A stretch of 16,738 nt of DNA from Candidatus Thorarchaeota archaeon. GTDB lineage: Archaea; Asgardarchaeota; Thorarchaeia; Thorarchaeales; Thorarchaeaceae. The DNA lies in contig JAHQWZ010000012.1 in the NCBI GenBank assembly GCA_029856425.1, forward strand, positions 1 to 16,738, given 5' to 3'. Both the position numbers and the translations under genes were made by a program. Below, piece by piece: positions 1-7,844 of this stretch. The first letter of the stretch is position 1, and each line of letters starts with the position of its first letter. The notes beneath the pieces were generated by a model. It was not told where the DNA came from and made no database searches. It worked only from the letters and a program-made list of their open reading frames with translations.

Positions 1-2
1 GA

Positions 3-1211
3 AATGGTCTTTTCAGTTTGGATTACACGTTTCCGGATTCGCATGCACGCGGACCATTCTATATTACACTTGGCCTAGCAGCCGGGTCCTACTATGTGCT
101 TTCTGGCCCGCCAGACTCTTGGCTCTTGGATATGTTCATCAGTTCAACAACCACGGTGACTCTGCCTCCCTTCCGACCTGTGGACTACCAACCGGGTGAG
201 AGTTTCACATTTGATGTCTATATCGAGGATGATGATGGCGTTCCAGTGGACACCTCAACTATCAGGATCTATCTCGATACTATATTCATTCTCCAACGAG
301 GAGTTGCTCCAGGTGAGTGGAACGATATCGAGATAGCTATTCCATCTGACTGGGCGATTAGTGGGCTCTATGAATTAGTTGTTGAATGTTTTGGGAATGC
401 CGCAAATTATGTTCTGGGTTCAACAGGGTCAGCATCTAGTGACATACATATATTCACACAGATAGTTATCAACTTTGAAGGAACACCTCGTCAAGTGAGT
501 CTTCGAACTTCATTTCCAATAACTGTGGCATTCACCGATGATTTTGGAGTACCAATACGAGCCCGTAATGCAATAATCGAGGTGAATGGAACTGATAATC
601 TAGTCAGTACCCAGTCAAATGGTGTCATTACTATCACCCAGGCTGGAATTGACAGGGAAGCTACTATCACAGTGAGAGTGCGTTTTCCCTCAGTCACTTC
701 AGGTATCCCTGAATTTGTTTCGGAATCAATAACCATCTACATTCGGCCACCTGGGACTGGCTTTGCGAATGCTCTAGACCTGCTCTTTCCGTTGGCTGCA
801 ATAGCTGCTGCTATAGTGGTCCTTCTTCTATACCTGTACTTTGTCAGAGGATTTGGCAAGGGCGCATTCGTATCAGTTTCAAGAGACCTAGCAAGTAAGC
901 TTAGGAGTATCAAGAGGCTTGCAGACGATGGTAAGTATGCTGCTGCAATTTCGTTGACCTATCACACCTTTGAGGACATGTGTGGGTCGAAGACAGGACT
1001 ATCTCGGCGTCATTCAGAAACAGCACGAGACTATGCAGAACGTATTCTTAAGGAGCTTCCATTAGAAGGCTCTTCAGTGAACGAGCTGCTTCAGGCTTAC
1101 GAAGAAGCGCGCTTCTCACATCATGAGATCACACAGGAGACCTATGATAGTGCAATGCGCGTCTTCACAGATCTTTACCCGCGAATTGAAGCGGTAATAA
1201 CGACAGAATAG
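3..1211 (+). CDS. Membrane protein, extracellular beta-rich domains plus cytoplasmic helical domain (5' partial)
   Basis: The frame is open to the left edge of the window, so the true start lies outside; the TTG at 18 is not needed as a start. About 250 visible residues are rich in beta-strand patterns with Thr/Ser/Val, resembling Ig-like or cadherin-like extracellular repeats. They are followed by one clear transmembrane helix (about nt 774-846, rich in Ala, Ile, Val and Leu) and a Phe-Val-Arg-Gly-Phe positive boundary. The rest (about nt 880-1190) is a cytoplasmic helical domain containing GKYAAAISLTYHTFE and YEEARFSHHEIT, resembling the DUF4129 type often found next to MoxR/DUF58 operons. 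The orientation is extracellular N-terminus, cytoplasmic C-terminus. The next gene encodes the same cytoplasmic domain alone. No domain search was possible, so the Ig-like and DUF4129 labels are from sequence character only. Confidence 0.75.
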   Translation, partial: NGLFSLDYTFPDSHARGPFYITLGLAAGSYYVLSGPPDSWLLDMFISSTTTVTLPPFRPVDYQPGESFTFDVYIEDDDGVPVDTSTIRIYLDTIFILQRGVAPGEWNDIEIAIPSDWAISGLYELVVECFGNAANYVLGSTGSASSDIHIFTQIVINFEGTPRQVSLRTSFPITVAFTDDFGVPIRARNAIIEVNGTDNLVSTQSNGVITITQAGIDREATITVRVRFPSVTSGIPEFVSESITIYIRPPGTGFANALDLLFPLAAIAAAIVVLLLYLYFVRGFGKGAFVSVSRDLASKLRSIKRLADDGKYAAAISLTYHTFEDMCGSKTGLSRRHSETARDYAERILKELPLEGSSVNELLQAYEEARFSHHEITQETYDSAMRVFTDLYPRIEAVITTE

Positions 1212-1224
1212 AAGGTGATGAAAT

Positions 1225-1614
1225 ATGGGCTTTAGAGAATCCATCCAAAAAAAGTTCCGCGGAGGAACGCCGAAGGTCGCAAGTGTTGACATCCCGGCCA
1301 AACTCCGGAACATCAAGAAGCTTGCAGATGCTGGAAAGTATAATGCAGCTATAACCTTGGCATATCGCACGTTCGAACAGATGTGCGGCATGAAGACTGG
1401 TTCTGAACGTGCCCAGTCTGAAACTGCGCGTGAGTTTTTGGAACGTGTGTTAAAGGTGATTCCGCTAGATGGTGTTGCTGTAGAGGGCTTCATAACATCG
1501 TATGAAGAGGCTCGTTTCTCAAACCATGCGATTACAAGGGAACGTTACGAGCGAGCAATCAAGACATTCAGCGATCTGTATCCGCGGATTGAAGGAAGGG
1601 CAATGCCAGAATAG
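1225..1614 (+). CDS. Soluble DUF4129-like helical protein
   Basis: This 129-residue protein has no membrane segment. From about residue 20 it matches the C-terminal cytoplasmic domain of the upstream gene closely: KLRNIKKLADAGKYNAAI, then FEQMCGMKTG, SETARE, YEEARFSNHAIT and the ending DLYPRIEG are all shared with few changes. It therefore looks like a duplicated, soluble version of that domain. The short basic N-terminus is unique. The ATG is preceded by GGTGA (1214-1218) at a six-base spacing, and the gene starts 14 bases after its neighbour ends, so it is co-transcribed. The role is unknown; it could compete with, or bridge to, the membrane-anchored copy inside the same complex. Confidence 0.8.
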   Translation: MGFRESIQKKFRGGTPKVASVDIPAKLRNIKKLADAGKYNAAITLAYRTFEQMCGMKTGSERAQSETAREFLERVLKVIPLDGVAVEGFITSYEEARFSNHAITRERYERAIKTFSDLYPRIEGRAMPE

Positions 1615-1629
1615 TGCTAGGTGTGACCG

Positions 1630-3039
1630 ATGGGCTGGAAAGAATACGTGCAAGTAATCCTCTTCATCCTAAGCTGGGCACCAGTCGGTGTCCTAATAGG
1701 AACAAGTGTATTCAATGTAGAGGCAACGTACGTTCACGATTTCAGCATCTATAACGAGGAATATAATGGCCTCAGTATATATCGTGATGCCATTGAGGGT
1801 GCTGGATACACGGTAAAGGCAATCCAGTCATCTATGAGCACACTTGGACGCTATGAAGGGAATGCAACGCTTGTTATTACGGGTCCCGTTGTGGACTTCA
1901 GCATAGATACGATATTAGTGATATTTCAACACCTGACCTCAGGCGGCGGAGTCCTAATTGCCGATGACTTTGGTACAGCAAACAGCTCATTCGCTCTACT
2001 GAACCTCCTTCTTCAAGGAGCCATGCAGGGTGGTGGCGTGAATCTAACGGGGGTCCTCAGCTTTCCACAGGGAGTTCTCTTTGACCTAGACTCGTACGGT
2101 CCCAACCCATTGCTCCCAATTGTGACTGACTTTCATAGTGTCACTGGTTATGGCCCTATTCTGACACAAGGTGTCGGTTCTCTCCATTTGAACTATGCCT
2201 CAGTTCTAACGCCTACAAGCCTCATGGGATATATGGGAATTGCATGGACAACACCACGAGCCTGGTGTGAAAAGAATCTCACATCAATTGAAACACATGA
2301 AGCCTGGCCTGACGATGATGAATGGGCCGGAGTCCTGCCAGTTGCAGGTGCCATTGACTTGGGCAATATGCTTCAGGCGAATGCAGGTCGTCTGGTTGCG
2401 GTGAGCGATCCTAGCATTTTCATCAATGATATGGTCGAGGACTTTGGAGGCAATTTGCGATTCGGAATGAACATAATCAACTGGCTTGCACGTGGCGATA
2501 CTGATGAAAACAGGCCAATAGTGTTCTGCGAGAGTCTACTCGAGGTGCCTTGGTCCTCTCCTGAGTTCTTCTTTGGACTCTACCTTGGGAGAGCACTATG
2601 GCTCTCCAGCATGCCTATTCTCGCTCCAATCTATCCCCTAGTCACAGTACTTGGCATTCGGAAATACCTGCCCGACCCGAAAAAGCCTGAGGTGAAGAGC
2701 GTATCTGATGTATTCCTACGGCGAGGACAGACGTACTTTAGCGAAAGGATGTCGTATTATCGTAGTGAGGGTAATTATGGCCGCGTCGTGAAAATGTTAT
2801 ACCGTAAGCTGAGAAGGGCATTGGTGAAGAAGTATCAATGGCGAGAGTTTGATGTAATGAAGGTCTTTGAGCTCTTGAGATATAAGGACCCGAACATCAA
2901 CTTGCAGAATTTCAACAAGATAATTGCCAGGATTGAGGAGATTGCTTCTAATCCTGGAATTAAAGTGAAGGAGAACGAGATGATGTCGCTCTTCTTCATT
3001 ATTCGTGACATTCAAACAAAATTAGTCGAAACAAAGTGA
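1630..3039 (+). CDS. DUF4350-like membrane protein
   Basis: The 469-residue protein begins with a membrane helix (about residues 7-27). An extracytoplasmic region follows whose first part (about 40-130) has the DUF4350 style: YRDAIEGAGYTV, then a strand ending LVITGP and GGGVLIADDFG, like a glutamine-amidotransferase-fold domain. A second hydrophobic stretch (about 313-345) precedes a basic cytoplasmic tail of about 125 residues (YRKLRRALVKKYQW) that may touch the MoxR or DUF4129-like partners. DUF4350 proteins commonly sit in operons with MoxR and DUF58 genes, as here. The ATG is preceded by AGGTG (1619-1623), and only 15 bases separate it from the upstream gene. The domain label is by recognition of pattern, not search; no catalytic residue can be assigned. 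Confidence 0.72.
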   Translation: MGWKEYVQVILFILSWAPVGVLIGTSVFNVEATYVHDFSIYNEEYNGLSIYRDAIEGAGYTVKAIQSSMSTLGRYEGNATLVITGPVVDFSIDTILVIFQHLTSGGGVLIADDFGTANSSFALLNLLLQGAMQGGGVNLTGVLSFPQGVLFDLDSYGPNPLLPIVTDFHSVTGYGPILTQGVGSLHLNYASVLTPTSLMGYMGIAWTTPRAWCEKNLTSIETHEAWPDDDEWAGVLPVAGAIDLGNMLQANAGRLVAVSDPSIFINDMVEDFGGNLRFGMNIINWLARGDTDENRPIVFCESLLEVPWSSPEFFFGLYLGRALWLSSMPILAPIYPLVTVLGIRKYLPDPKKPEVKSVSDVFLRRGQTYFSERMSYYRSEGNYGRVVKMLYRKLRRALVKKYQWREFDVMKVFELLRYKDPNINLQNFNKIIARIEEIASNPGIKVKENEMMSLFFIIRDIQTKLVETK

Positions 3040-3059
3040 AATGTGAGGTAGAAGAAAAA

Positions 3060-4049
3060 ATGGCAACAGAAGAAGCAACCGGCGCTGAACCAGCTGAAGT
3101 GCTTCAGCCGATGAGCATCGATGAGGTCCATTCCCTCAGCTCTGATATTATCCGTGAGTGTGGAAGGATCATCGTCGGTAAAGAGGATATACTCCGTGAT
3201 GTGCTCATAGCATTCCTTTCAAACGGACATGTTGTGCTGGAGGGCGTGCCCGGTTTAGCCAAGACCTACATGGCTCGCACTTTTGCGTCCATTCTAGGTT
3301 GTGCGTTTAAGAGAATACAACTCACGGTTGACACACTCCCAGCTGACCTATTGGGTAGTAATGTGTTTAATCAGAGAACAGGAGAGTTCTGGTATCGAAA
3401 AGGTCCAGTATTCTCAAACCTGGTGCTCGCAGACGAGATTAATCGGTGTCCTCCCAAGTCTCAGAGTGCTTTGCTCGAAGTGATGGAGGAACGACAGGTT
3501 TCGATAGAAGGTGTGACAAGGAAACTTCCTAGACCCTTCCTGATCATTGCGACTCAGAATCCTGTGGAACAGGAAGGTACCTATCCGCTTCCAGAAGCCC
3601 AGCTTGACAGGTTCATGTTCAGACTGATTCTCGACTATCCAACCGGTTCTGAAGAGGCTGAGGTCATTCGAAGGAAGCACATTGGTGAGGCTTCAGACCT
3701 TCGAGTCCTTGCTGATCCGACGACCATTGCGCGAATGCAGAATGCATGCAAGACCGTGTACATCGAGGAGGACATAATCAATTACATACGAGACATTGTC
3801 ATACGGACAAGGAATGATCCTCAGATCCTGCTCGGCGGGTCGCCCCGTGCATCACTGGTCCTCATGGGTGCGTCAAAAACTCGGGCAGCTATGGATGGTC
3901 GGGACTATGTGGTTCCTGAAGATGTACGGATGCTGACAGTTCAATGCCTGAACCACCGACTGGTCTTGAAGCCTGAAGCTGAGCTTGAGGGCCTATCTGT
4001 AGAAAGATTGGTTTCAAAGATACTTGGAGAAGTTGACTGTCCAAGGTAA
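3060..4049 (+). CDS. MoxR-family AAA+ ATPase
   Basis: Numbered from the chosen ATG, the Walker A motif is GVPGLAKT (62-69), Walker B is LVLADE followed by INR (121-129), sensor 1 is TQNP (165-168) and the QLDRF segment follows at 181. This order and the GxPGLAKT form are typical of MoxR ATPases, and about 330 residues is the usual length. MoxR proteins act as chaperone-like ATPases on vWA-domain partners, and the DUF58 gene follows directly. The ATG at 3060 is preferred because GAGGT (3045-3049) sits ten bases upstream. A GTG at 3036, overlapping the upstream stop, is in frame and would add eight residues. The cytoplasmic enzyme probably remodels or assembles the membrane complex encoded around it; that target is an inference. 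Confidence 0.93.
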   Translation: MATEEATGAEPAEVLQPMSIDEVHSLSSDIIRECGRIIVGKEDILRDVLIAFLSNGHVVLEGVPGLAKTYMARTFASILGCAFKRIQLTVDTLPADLLGSNVFNQRTGEFWYRKGPVFSNLVLADEINRCPPKSQSALLEVMEERQVSIEGVTRKLPRPFLIIATQNPVEQEGTYPLPEAQLDRFMFRLILDYPTGSEEAEVIRRKHIGEASDLRVLADPTTIARMQNACKTVYIEEDIINYIRDIVIRTRNDPQILLGGSPRASLVLMGASKTRAAMDGRDYVVPEDVRMLTVQCLNHRLVLKPEAELEGLSVERLVSKILGEVDCPR

Positions 4050-4086
4050 TCTTATCTAAGCGATGTAAGCGCGGAGAAGAACAACT

Positions 4087-5412
4087 GTGATCACGCAGAG
4101 AGGCTTTGTCGTTATCTTTGCAGCGGTGCTATTCCTCACTAGTGGATTTGCCCTTGGAGGAAACTTCTACCTCACGACACTAGGAGTCTACCTAATTATA
4201 GGACTTGTAGTTTCCCTCCCCTTCTTTGCGCTAACTGCAAACATCGCCGGAATCGAGGTTGACAGACAAGTCGACAAGGTCAAGCTGTTCTCAGGTGACT
4301 TTCTCCGTGTCAGAGTCACTATCAGAAACACCTCTCGAAGGCACTTTGACTTTATCGAGGTGCATGATCAATATCCCGAAACGTGGATTCTTGCTATAGG
4401 CGAGAATTTCATAGCAAGTCGAATAGAGCCAGGAAGCAGCATCACATTCTCCTATATTCTCCAAGCAAGAATGCGTGGCCGGTACAATGTTGGCCCAACT
4501 GAGGTCGTCATGCGTGACCGCCTTGGCTTGCATTACTATAAGCGGTCCCTAAAAGCCGAAACAGAGATTCTTGTGTATCCCACTTGGAAGGATGTCCGAC
4601 GCTTGGACGCTATTGGTAAACAGAGACAGCTAGGTCTCATGTTTGGCTCTCACCGCACGAAGATTGTAGGGATGGGTACCGACTTCACAGGATTTCGAGA
4701 GTATGTTCCAGGAGATGCTTTCAGACTGATCGACTGGAAGACCAGTGCCAAGCGTGGTGATATGGTTGTCAAACAGTACGAGCAAGAGAAGAATGTCCAA
4801 ATTATGTGTATGGTGGACACCAGTGGAAGCATGGGGAATGGCTATCCGGAGAACACCAAACTAGAATACGCTATCCGTGCTGCAGTACTTCTCACTCATA
4901 TGGGGCTAGAGCGAAAAGATCTGGTTGGCACCTGCGTCTTTAGCGAAGTTGTGCATTCATTTGTGCCCCCAAGCACTCACCCTAACCATATGTATGATGT
5001 TTTGGAATCTCTCGCAATGGCGGAGCCAAAAGGCTGGAGTGATTATGAGTCTGCAATTACACACGTTATAGAGCAAACAAGGAAACGCACACTCGTTATC
5101 TGGCTGACCGATTTGGAGGAGAGTCCTGGCCCGTTACTCAATGCCATGAAGACCCTCGTGGCAAACGGTCACAAAGCGATGGTCATCAGCCCCTTCGGGC
5201 CTTGGTTCGAAGCACCTGTAGGGCAGTTTGGACCAGTAGAGAAAGTCCTAGCTGAAGCAGTTTCAGAGGAACTATGGGAACGTCGAAGGAAAATCGCACG
5301 TGCACTGGCAAGGTTTGGCATTAGTGTCGTCAATGTTGGACCTGAGGACTTCCTTCCAACAATCATCAAGACATATGAGCAGGCGAAACAGAGGGGGGTG
5401 GCATTGTTCTGA
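4087..5412 (+). CDS. DUF58 / von Willebrand factor A domain membrane protein
   Basis: The protein has two N-terminal membrane helices (about 7-25 and 31-52), a beta-rich region, then the DUF58 signature around residues 196-235: FREYVPGDAFRLIDWK, followed by SAKRGDMVVKQYE. A vWA fold follows with the MIDAS metal-binding motif DTSGS at 244-248 and a later strand WLTDLEE. The length of 441 residues is normal for the family. DUF58 proteins are standard partners of MoxR ATPases, which probably act on the vWA part. The start is GTG with GGAG (4073-4076) ten bases upstream; the gap from the MoxR gene is 37 bases. The MIDAS residues look intact, so metal-dependent binding is expected. The ligand is unknown. 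Confidence 0.92.
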   Translation: MITQRGFVVIFAAVLFLTSGFALGGNFYLTTLGVYLIIGLVVSLPFFALTANIAGIEVDRQVDKVKLFSGDFLRVRVTIRNTSRRHFDFIEVHDQYPETWILAIGENFIASRIEPGSSITFSYILQARMRGRYNVGPTEVVMRDRLGLHYYKRSLKAETEILVYPTWKDVRRLDAIGKQRQLGLMFGSHRTKIVGMGTDFTGFREYVPGDAFRLIDWKTSAKRGDMVVKQYEQEKNVQIMCMVDTSGSMGNGYPENTKLEYAIRAAVLLTHMGLERKDLVGTCVFSEVVHSFVPPSTHPNHMYDVLESLAMAEPKGWSDYESAITHVIEQTRKRTLVIWLTDLEESPGPLLNAMKTLVANGHKAMVISPFGPWFEAPVGQFGPVEKVLAEAVSEELWERRRKIARALARFGISVVNVGPEDFLPTIIKTYEQAKQRGVALF

Positions 5413-6851
5413 AGATCACGACTTGGATTCTCCGGCTCGCTTCAGCAGCTACATTTGTTGCAATGGCTTTCCTCATTTACAGAGTCATGGATTTCAATGA
5501 TGTCTGGCATTGGAATGCTCCATACGATTTCGTGGTCACAGTATTCCGTCTCCTTTCACTCTTGTTCTTCTTCATTTCATTTATCCTAGTCACTGGACTA
5601 TCAACAGCAATAACCGGCACTGTACCCAACGAGCTCATTGTAGGGCTGTATAACACAATCACCCTCAGGACTTGGTACATGCAACCCTACGGTGTGTCTG
5701 GTCCTATTACAAATGTAAACGAAGTATTTGCACGCTTCTCCGTGGATATCTTCGAGGTCTTGAATTCCCTCCTCGAGAATACTTTCCTGTTTCTATACTT
5801 TCTCTGTGCTGGCATTGGAGTGGCGCTTTTCCTACAGTCTCTGGTCCGAATGGAGCATAAATTCGTAGGTGGTGCTTTTGTTTCTCTCCAGATGATTCTA
5901 GTCATCGCAGTTCTCCGCAACACTATCCTCGCAACTCTCGGTGATTTCGGGATTGTCCTGCCATTTTTTGGCGACGAACATGCTATACTTGACTATGCTG
6001 TATTCCCGTCGAACTTCTTTGAATTTCTCTTTAGCAATCTTCAATTGCTTGTCCTGGCTTCCTTTGCGTATCTAGAGCTCAGCTATCAGATGATCTATAG
6101 CTATTCTGTCGGAAAACCAGTAGAAGACAGAGAAGAAACACTCAAGAAACAGCTGTTGGCATTGAGACAAGCAACACGGAAGCAAGACGCTATAGAGAGG
6201 GGTGAAAAGGTCAGTATAACGGCAATGAGCAGGTCTTCAGGAGCGATTGCCTTCTCCTTCTTGCGTGAGGCGATTGAACGAAAAGTTGTTGGTAGCCAAG
6301 ACGCTTTGGAGAACCTAGATGCGGTTTCGGATGTTAGACGTCTCCAAATCTTTGTTGACGAACTACTCCAATCTGACTCGCGTGCTCGTGATGAGCTAAC
6401 GGCAAAAGCCGCAGCCCCCTCATCTAGCTACGTGATAGGATCAACAATACTAGGTTCAGCATTTCGATTCCTGACTGTGATAGCTATATCCTTCTTGCTG
6501 ATGAGTCCCTCGGCGTTTCTCGCTATTCTGAATCCGCCCATGGGTATCTACAATAGCATTGAGGTACTTCAGCCAGAGATAGTATTGCTCTACCTCGTTC
6601 CGGTCGTACTTCTATTTCCCTTTGCAGCAATGGTGATTAGCTGGTTCTCAAAGCGAGAAGTTCTTGATGAACCCAAGCTGACAAAAGATGAGAAAGAAGA
6701 GCTCAAGCTAAGAAAGAAGGAATTAGATGACAAGAAGAAGCAGGCCGCAAGGAGACGAAAAGAGCGTGAGAGCGTCCGAAGGAGGATGAAGGGCAAGCCT
6801 GAAGAGAAGGATGAATGGGATAAGGCATTGGAGGATACCTACAAGCCGTAG
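5409..6851 (+). CDS. Polytopic membrane protein with highly charged C-terminal tail
   Basis: I do not recognise a named family. From ATG 5463 the protein has 462 residues, with membrane stretches near the start (FRLLSLLFFFISFIL), around FLYFLCAGIGVALFLQSL, MILVIAVLRNTIL and LVLASFAYLELSYQ, and two more near residues 325-395. A middle soluble region (about 218-320) is rich in Lys, Arg and Glu, and the last 60 residues are Lys/Arg/Glu-rich and probably helical. The frame is open upstream to 5379, and the residues before ATG 5463 continue a hydrophobic helix, so the true start may be the CTG at 5409, which overlaps the DUF58 stop (CTGA) and lies about eight bases after a G-rich stretch; that is the start given. 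If only standard starts are allowed, use 5463. Position suggests a membrane partner of the MoxR/DUF58 complex. Confidence 0.75.
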   Translation: MKITTWILRLASAATFVAMAFLIYRVMDFNDVWHWNAPYDFVVTVFRLLSLLFFFISFILVTGLSTAITGTVPNELIVGLYNTITLRTWYMQPYGVSGPITNVNEVFARFSVDIFEVLNSLLENTFLFLYFLCAGIGVALFLQSLVRMEHKFVGGAFVSLQMILVIAVLRNTILATLGDFGIVLPFFGDEHAILDYAVFPSNFFEFLFSNLQLLVLASFAYLELSYQMIYSYSVGKPVEDREETLKKQLLALRQATRKQDAIERGEKVSITAMSRSSGAIAFSFLREAIERKVVGSQDALENLDAVSDVRRLQIFVDELLQSDSRARDELTAKAAAPSSSYVIGSTILGSAFRFLTVIAISFLLMSPSAFLAILNPPMGIYNSIEVLQPEIVLLYLVPVVLLFPFAAMVISWFSKREVLDEPKLTKDEKEELKLRKKELDDKKKQAARRRKERESVRRRMKGKPEEKDEWDKALEDTYKP

Positions 6852-6875
6852 AAAATTCACAGGAGCGGTCACATA

Positions 6876-7844
6876 GTGAACTCGGTTGTACTCACTCATG
6901 GAGACCTCGATGGCATCACATCCGGAGCAATCGCACTCTTGGCGTTTCCGGGGTCCGACTTCTATTTTACAAGGCCCTCCCAGGTCCATCAGGACCTCTA
7001 TCGGGTAGCAAAAGACCGGCCCACAGAAGTAAGTGTCAGCGACATTGCAATTAACAGCAAGAAATTCGATGATATTCTGAACGCCATCGATCGCTTTCCT
7101 GAGTCAACCACGCTTTACTGGATAGACCATCATCCAATCACCCCGAAACAGAAGAGAGAGCTCGCAAGGAGGGTCGATTTGGTCCATGAAGTGGGTCCTT
7201 GTGCAGCAGAGCTGGTGTATCGAGAGTTTAAAGACCGGCTTCCTGAACACGCTCTCCGCCTTGCACTGTATGGTGCAATTGGCGACTACTGTGATGACAC
7301 AGAATTTGCCAAGCAGCAGTTCGATAATTATGACAAGCGCGCCCTCTATCTAGAGGCTGGCCTGCTAGTACAGGCTCTTCAAGAGATTGACTATCGAAAG
7401 GAATCCAAAGACATTGTTCGTCAATTGGCTCTTGGGATCGAGCCAAGCTCCATGAATGATATTGTAACCCTTGCACTGAAGGCAACTAGAATAGAACATC
7501 AGGTGTTTCGCTACGTCCAGAGCAGTGCTCGAAAGCTTGGGCCTATTGGGTATATTCTTGACATGCCAATCAATGGCTATCGGGGAAAAAGTGCCAAATT
7601 CGCAGCGTATGTCACAGAGGCCAATGTCGGGATAAGTGCAAGATCCACTGATGATGAGGTTGACATGAGCCTCCGACGGAGACAGTCCCGTATCGACCTC
7701 AACAAAGCACTTGATACCATTCTGCCTGAGATGGAGGGCGCTCAGGGTGGAGGTCATCCAGCTGCTGCCGGAGCAAGCATGTACAAGGACGACTTTCCAA
7801 AGTTCCTGCAAAGACTAGCCGAGTATGTTGATGAGAGAAGCTAG
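6876..7844 (+). CDS. DHH-family phosphoesterase (NrnA/RecJ-like)
   Basis: The 322-residue protein carries the DHH motifs in order: HGDLDG at 8-13, SDIAIN near 55-60, DHH at 84-86, GDYCDD at 136-141, and the C-terminal DHHA1 signature GGGHPAAAGA from 291. These metal-binding Asp and His residues all look present, so it should be an active Mn-dependent phosphodiesterase. The family degrades short oligonucleotides, cyclic dinucleotides or single-stranded DNA; which one cannot be told here. It is shorter than bacterial RecJ and close in size to NrnA-type and archaeal DHH proteins. GTG start, AGGAG (6861-6865) ten bases upstream, and a 24-base gap from the upstream gene suggest it is the last gene of the operon. 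Its TAG stop shares a CTAG with the convergent transporter gene. Confidence 0.92.
   Translation: MNSVVLTHGDLDGITSGAIALLAFPGSDFYFTRPSQVHQDLYRVAKDRPTEVSVSDIAINSKKFDDILNAIDRFPESTTLYWIDHHPITPKQKRELARRVDLVHEVGPCAAELVYREFKDRLPEHALRLALYGAIGDYCDDTEFAKQQFDNYDKRALYLEAGLLVQALQEIDYRKESKDIVRQLALGIEPSSMNDIVTLALKATRIEHQVFRYVQSSARKLGPIGYILDMPINGYRGKSAKFAAYVTEANVGISARSTDDEVDMSLRRRQSRIDLNKALDTILPEMEGAQGGGHPAAAGASMYKDDFPKFLQRLAEYVDERS

Noticed and set aside
3036..3059. GTG 3036 as start of the MoxR gene
   Set aside because: It overlaps the previous stop and is possible, but ATG 3060 has the better-placed GAGGT.
7365..7811. A 148-codon frame on the - strand inside the DHH gene
   Set aside because: The DHH gene has all family motifs; the reverse frame shows no recognisable domain.
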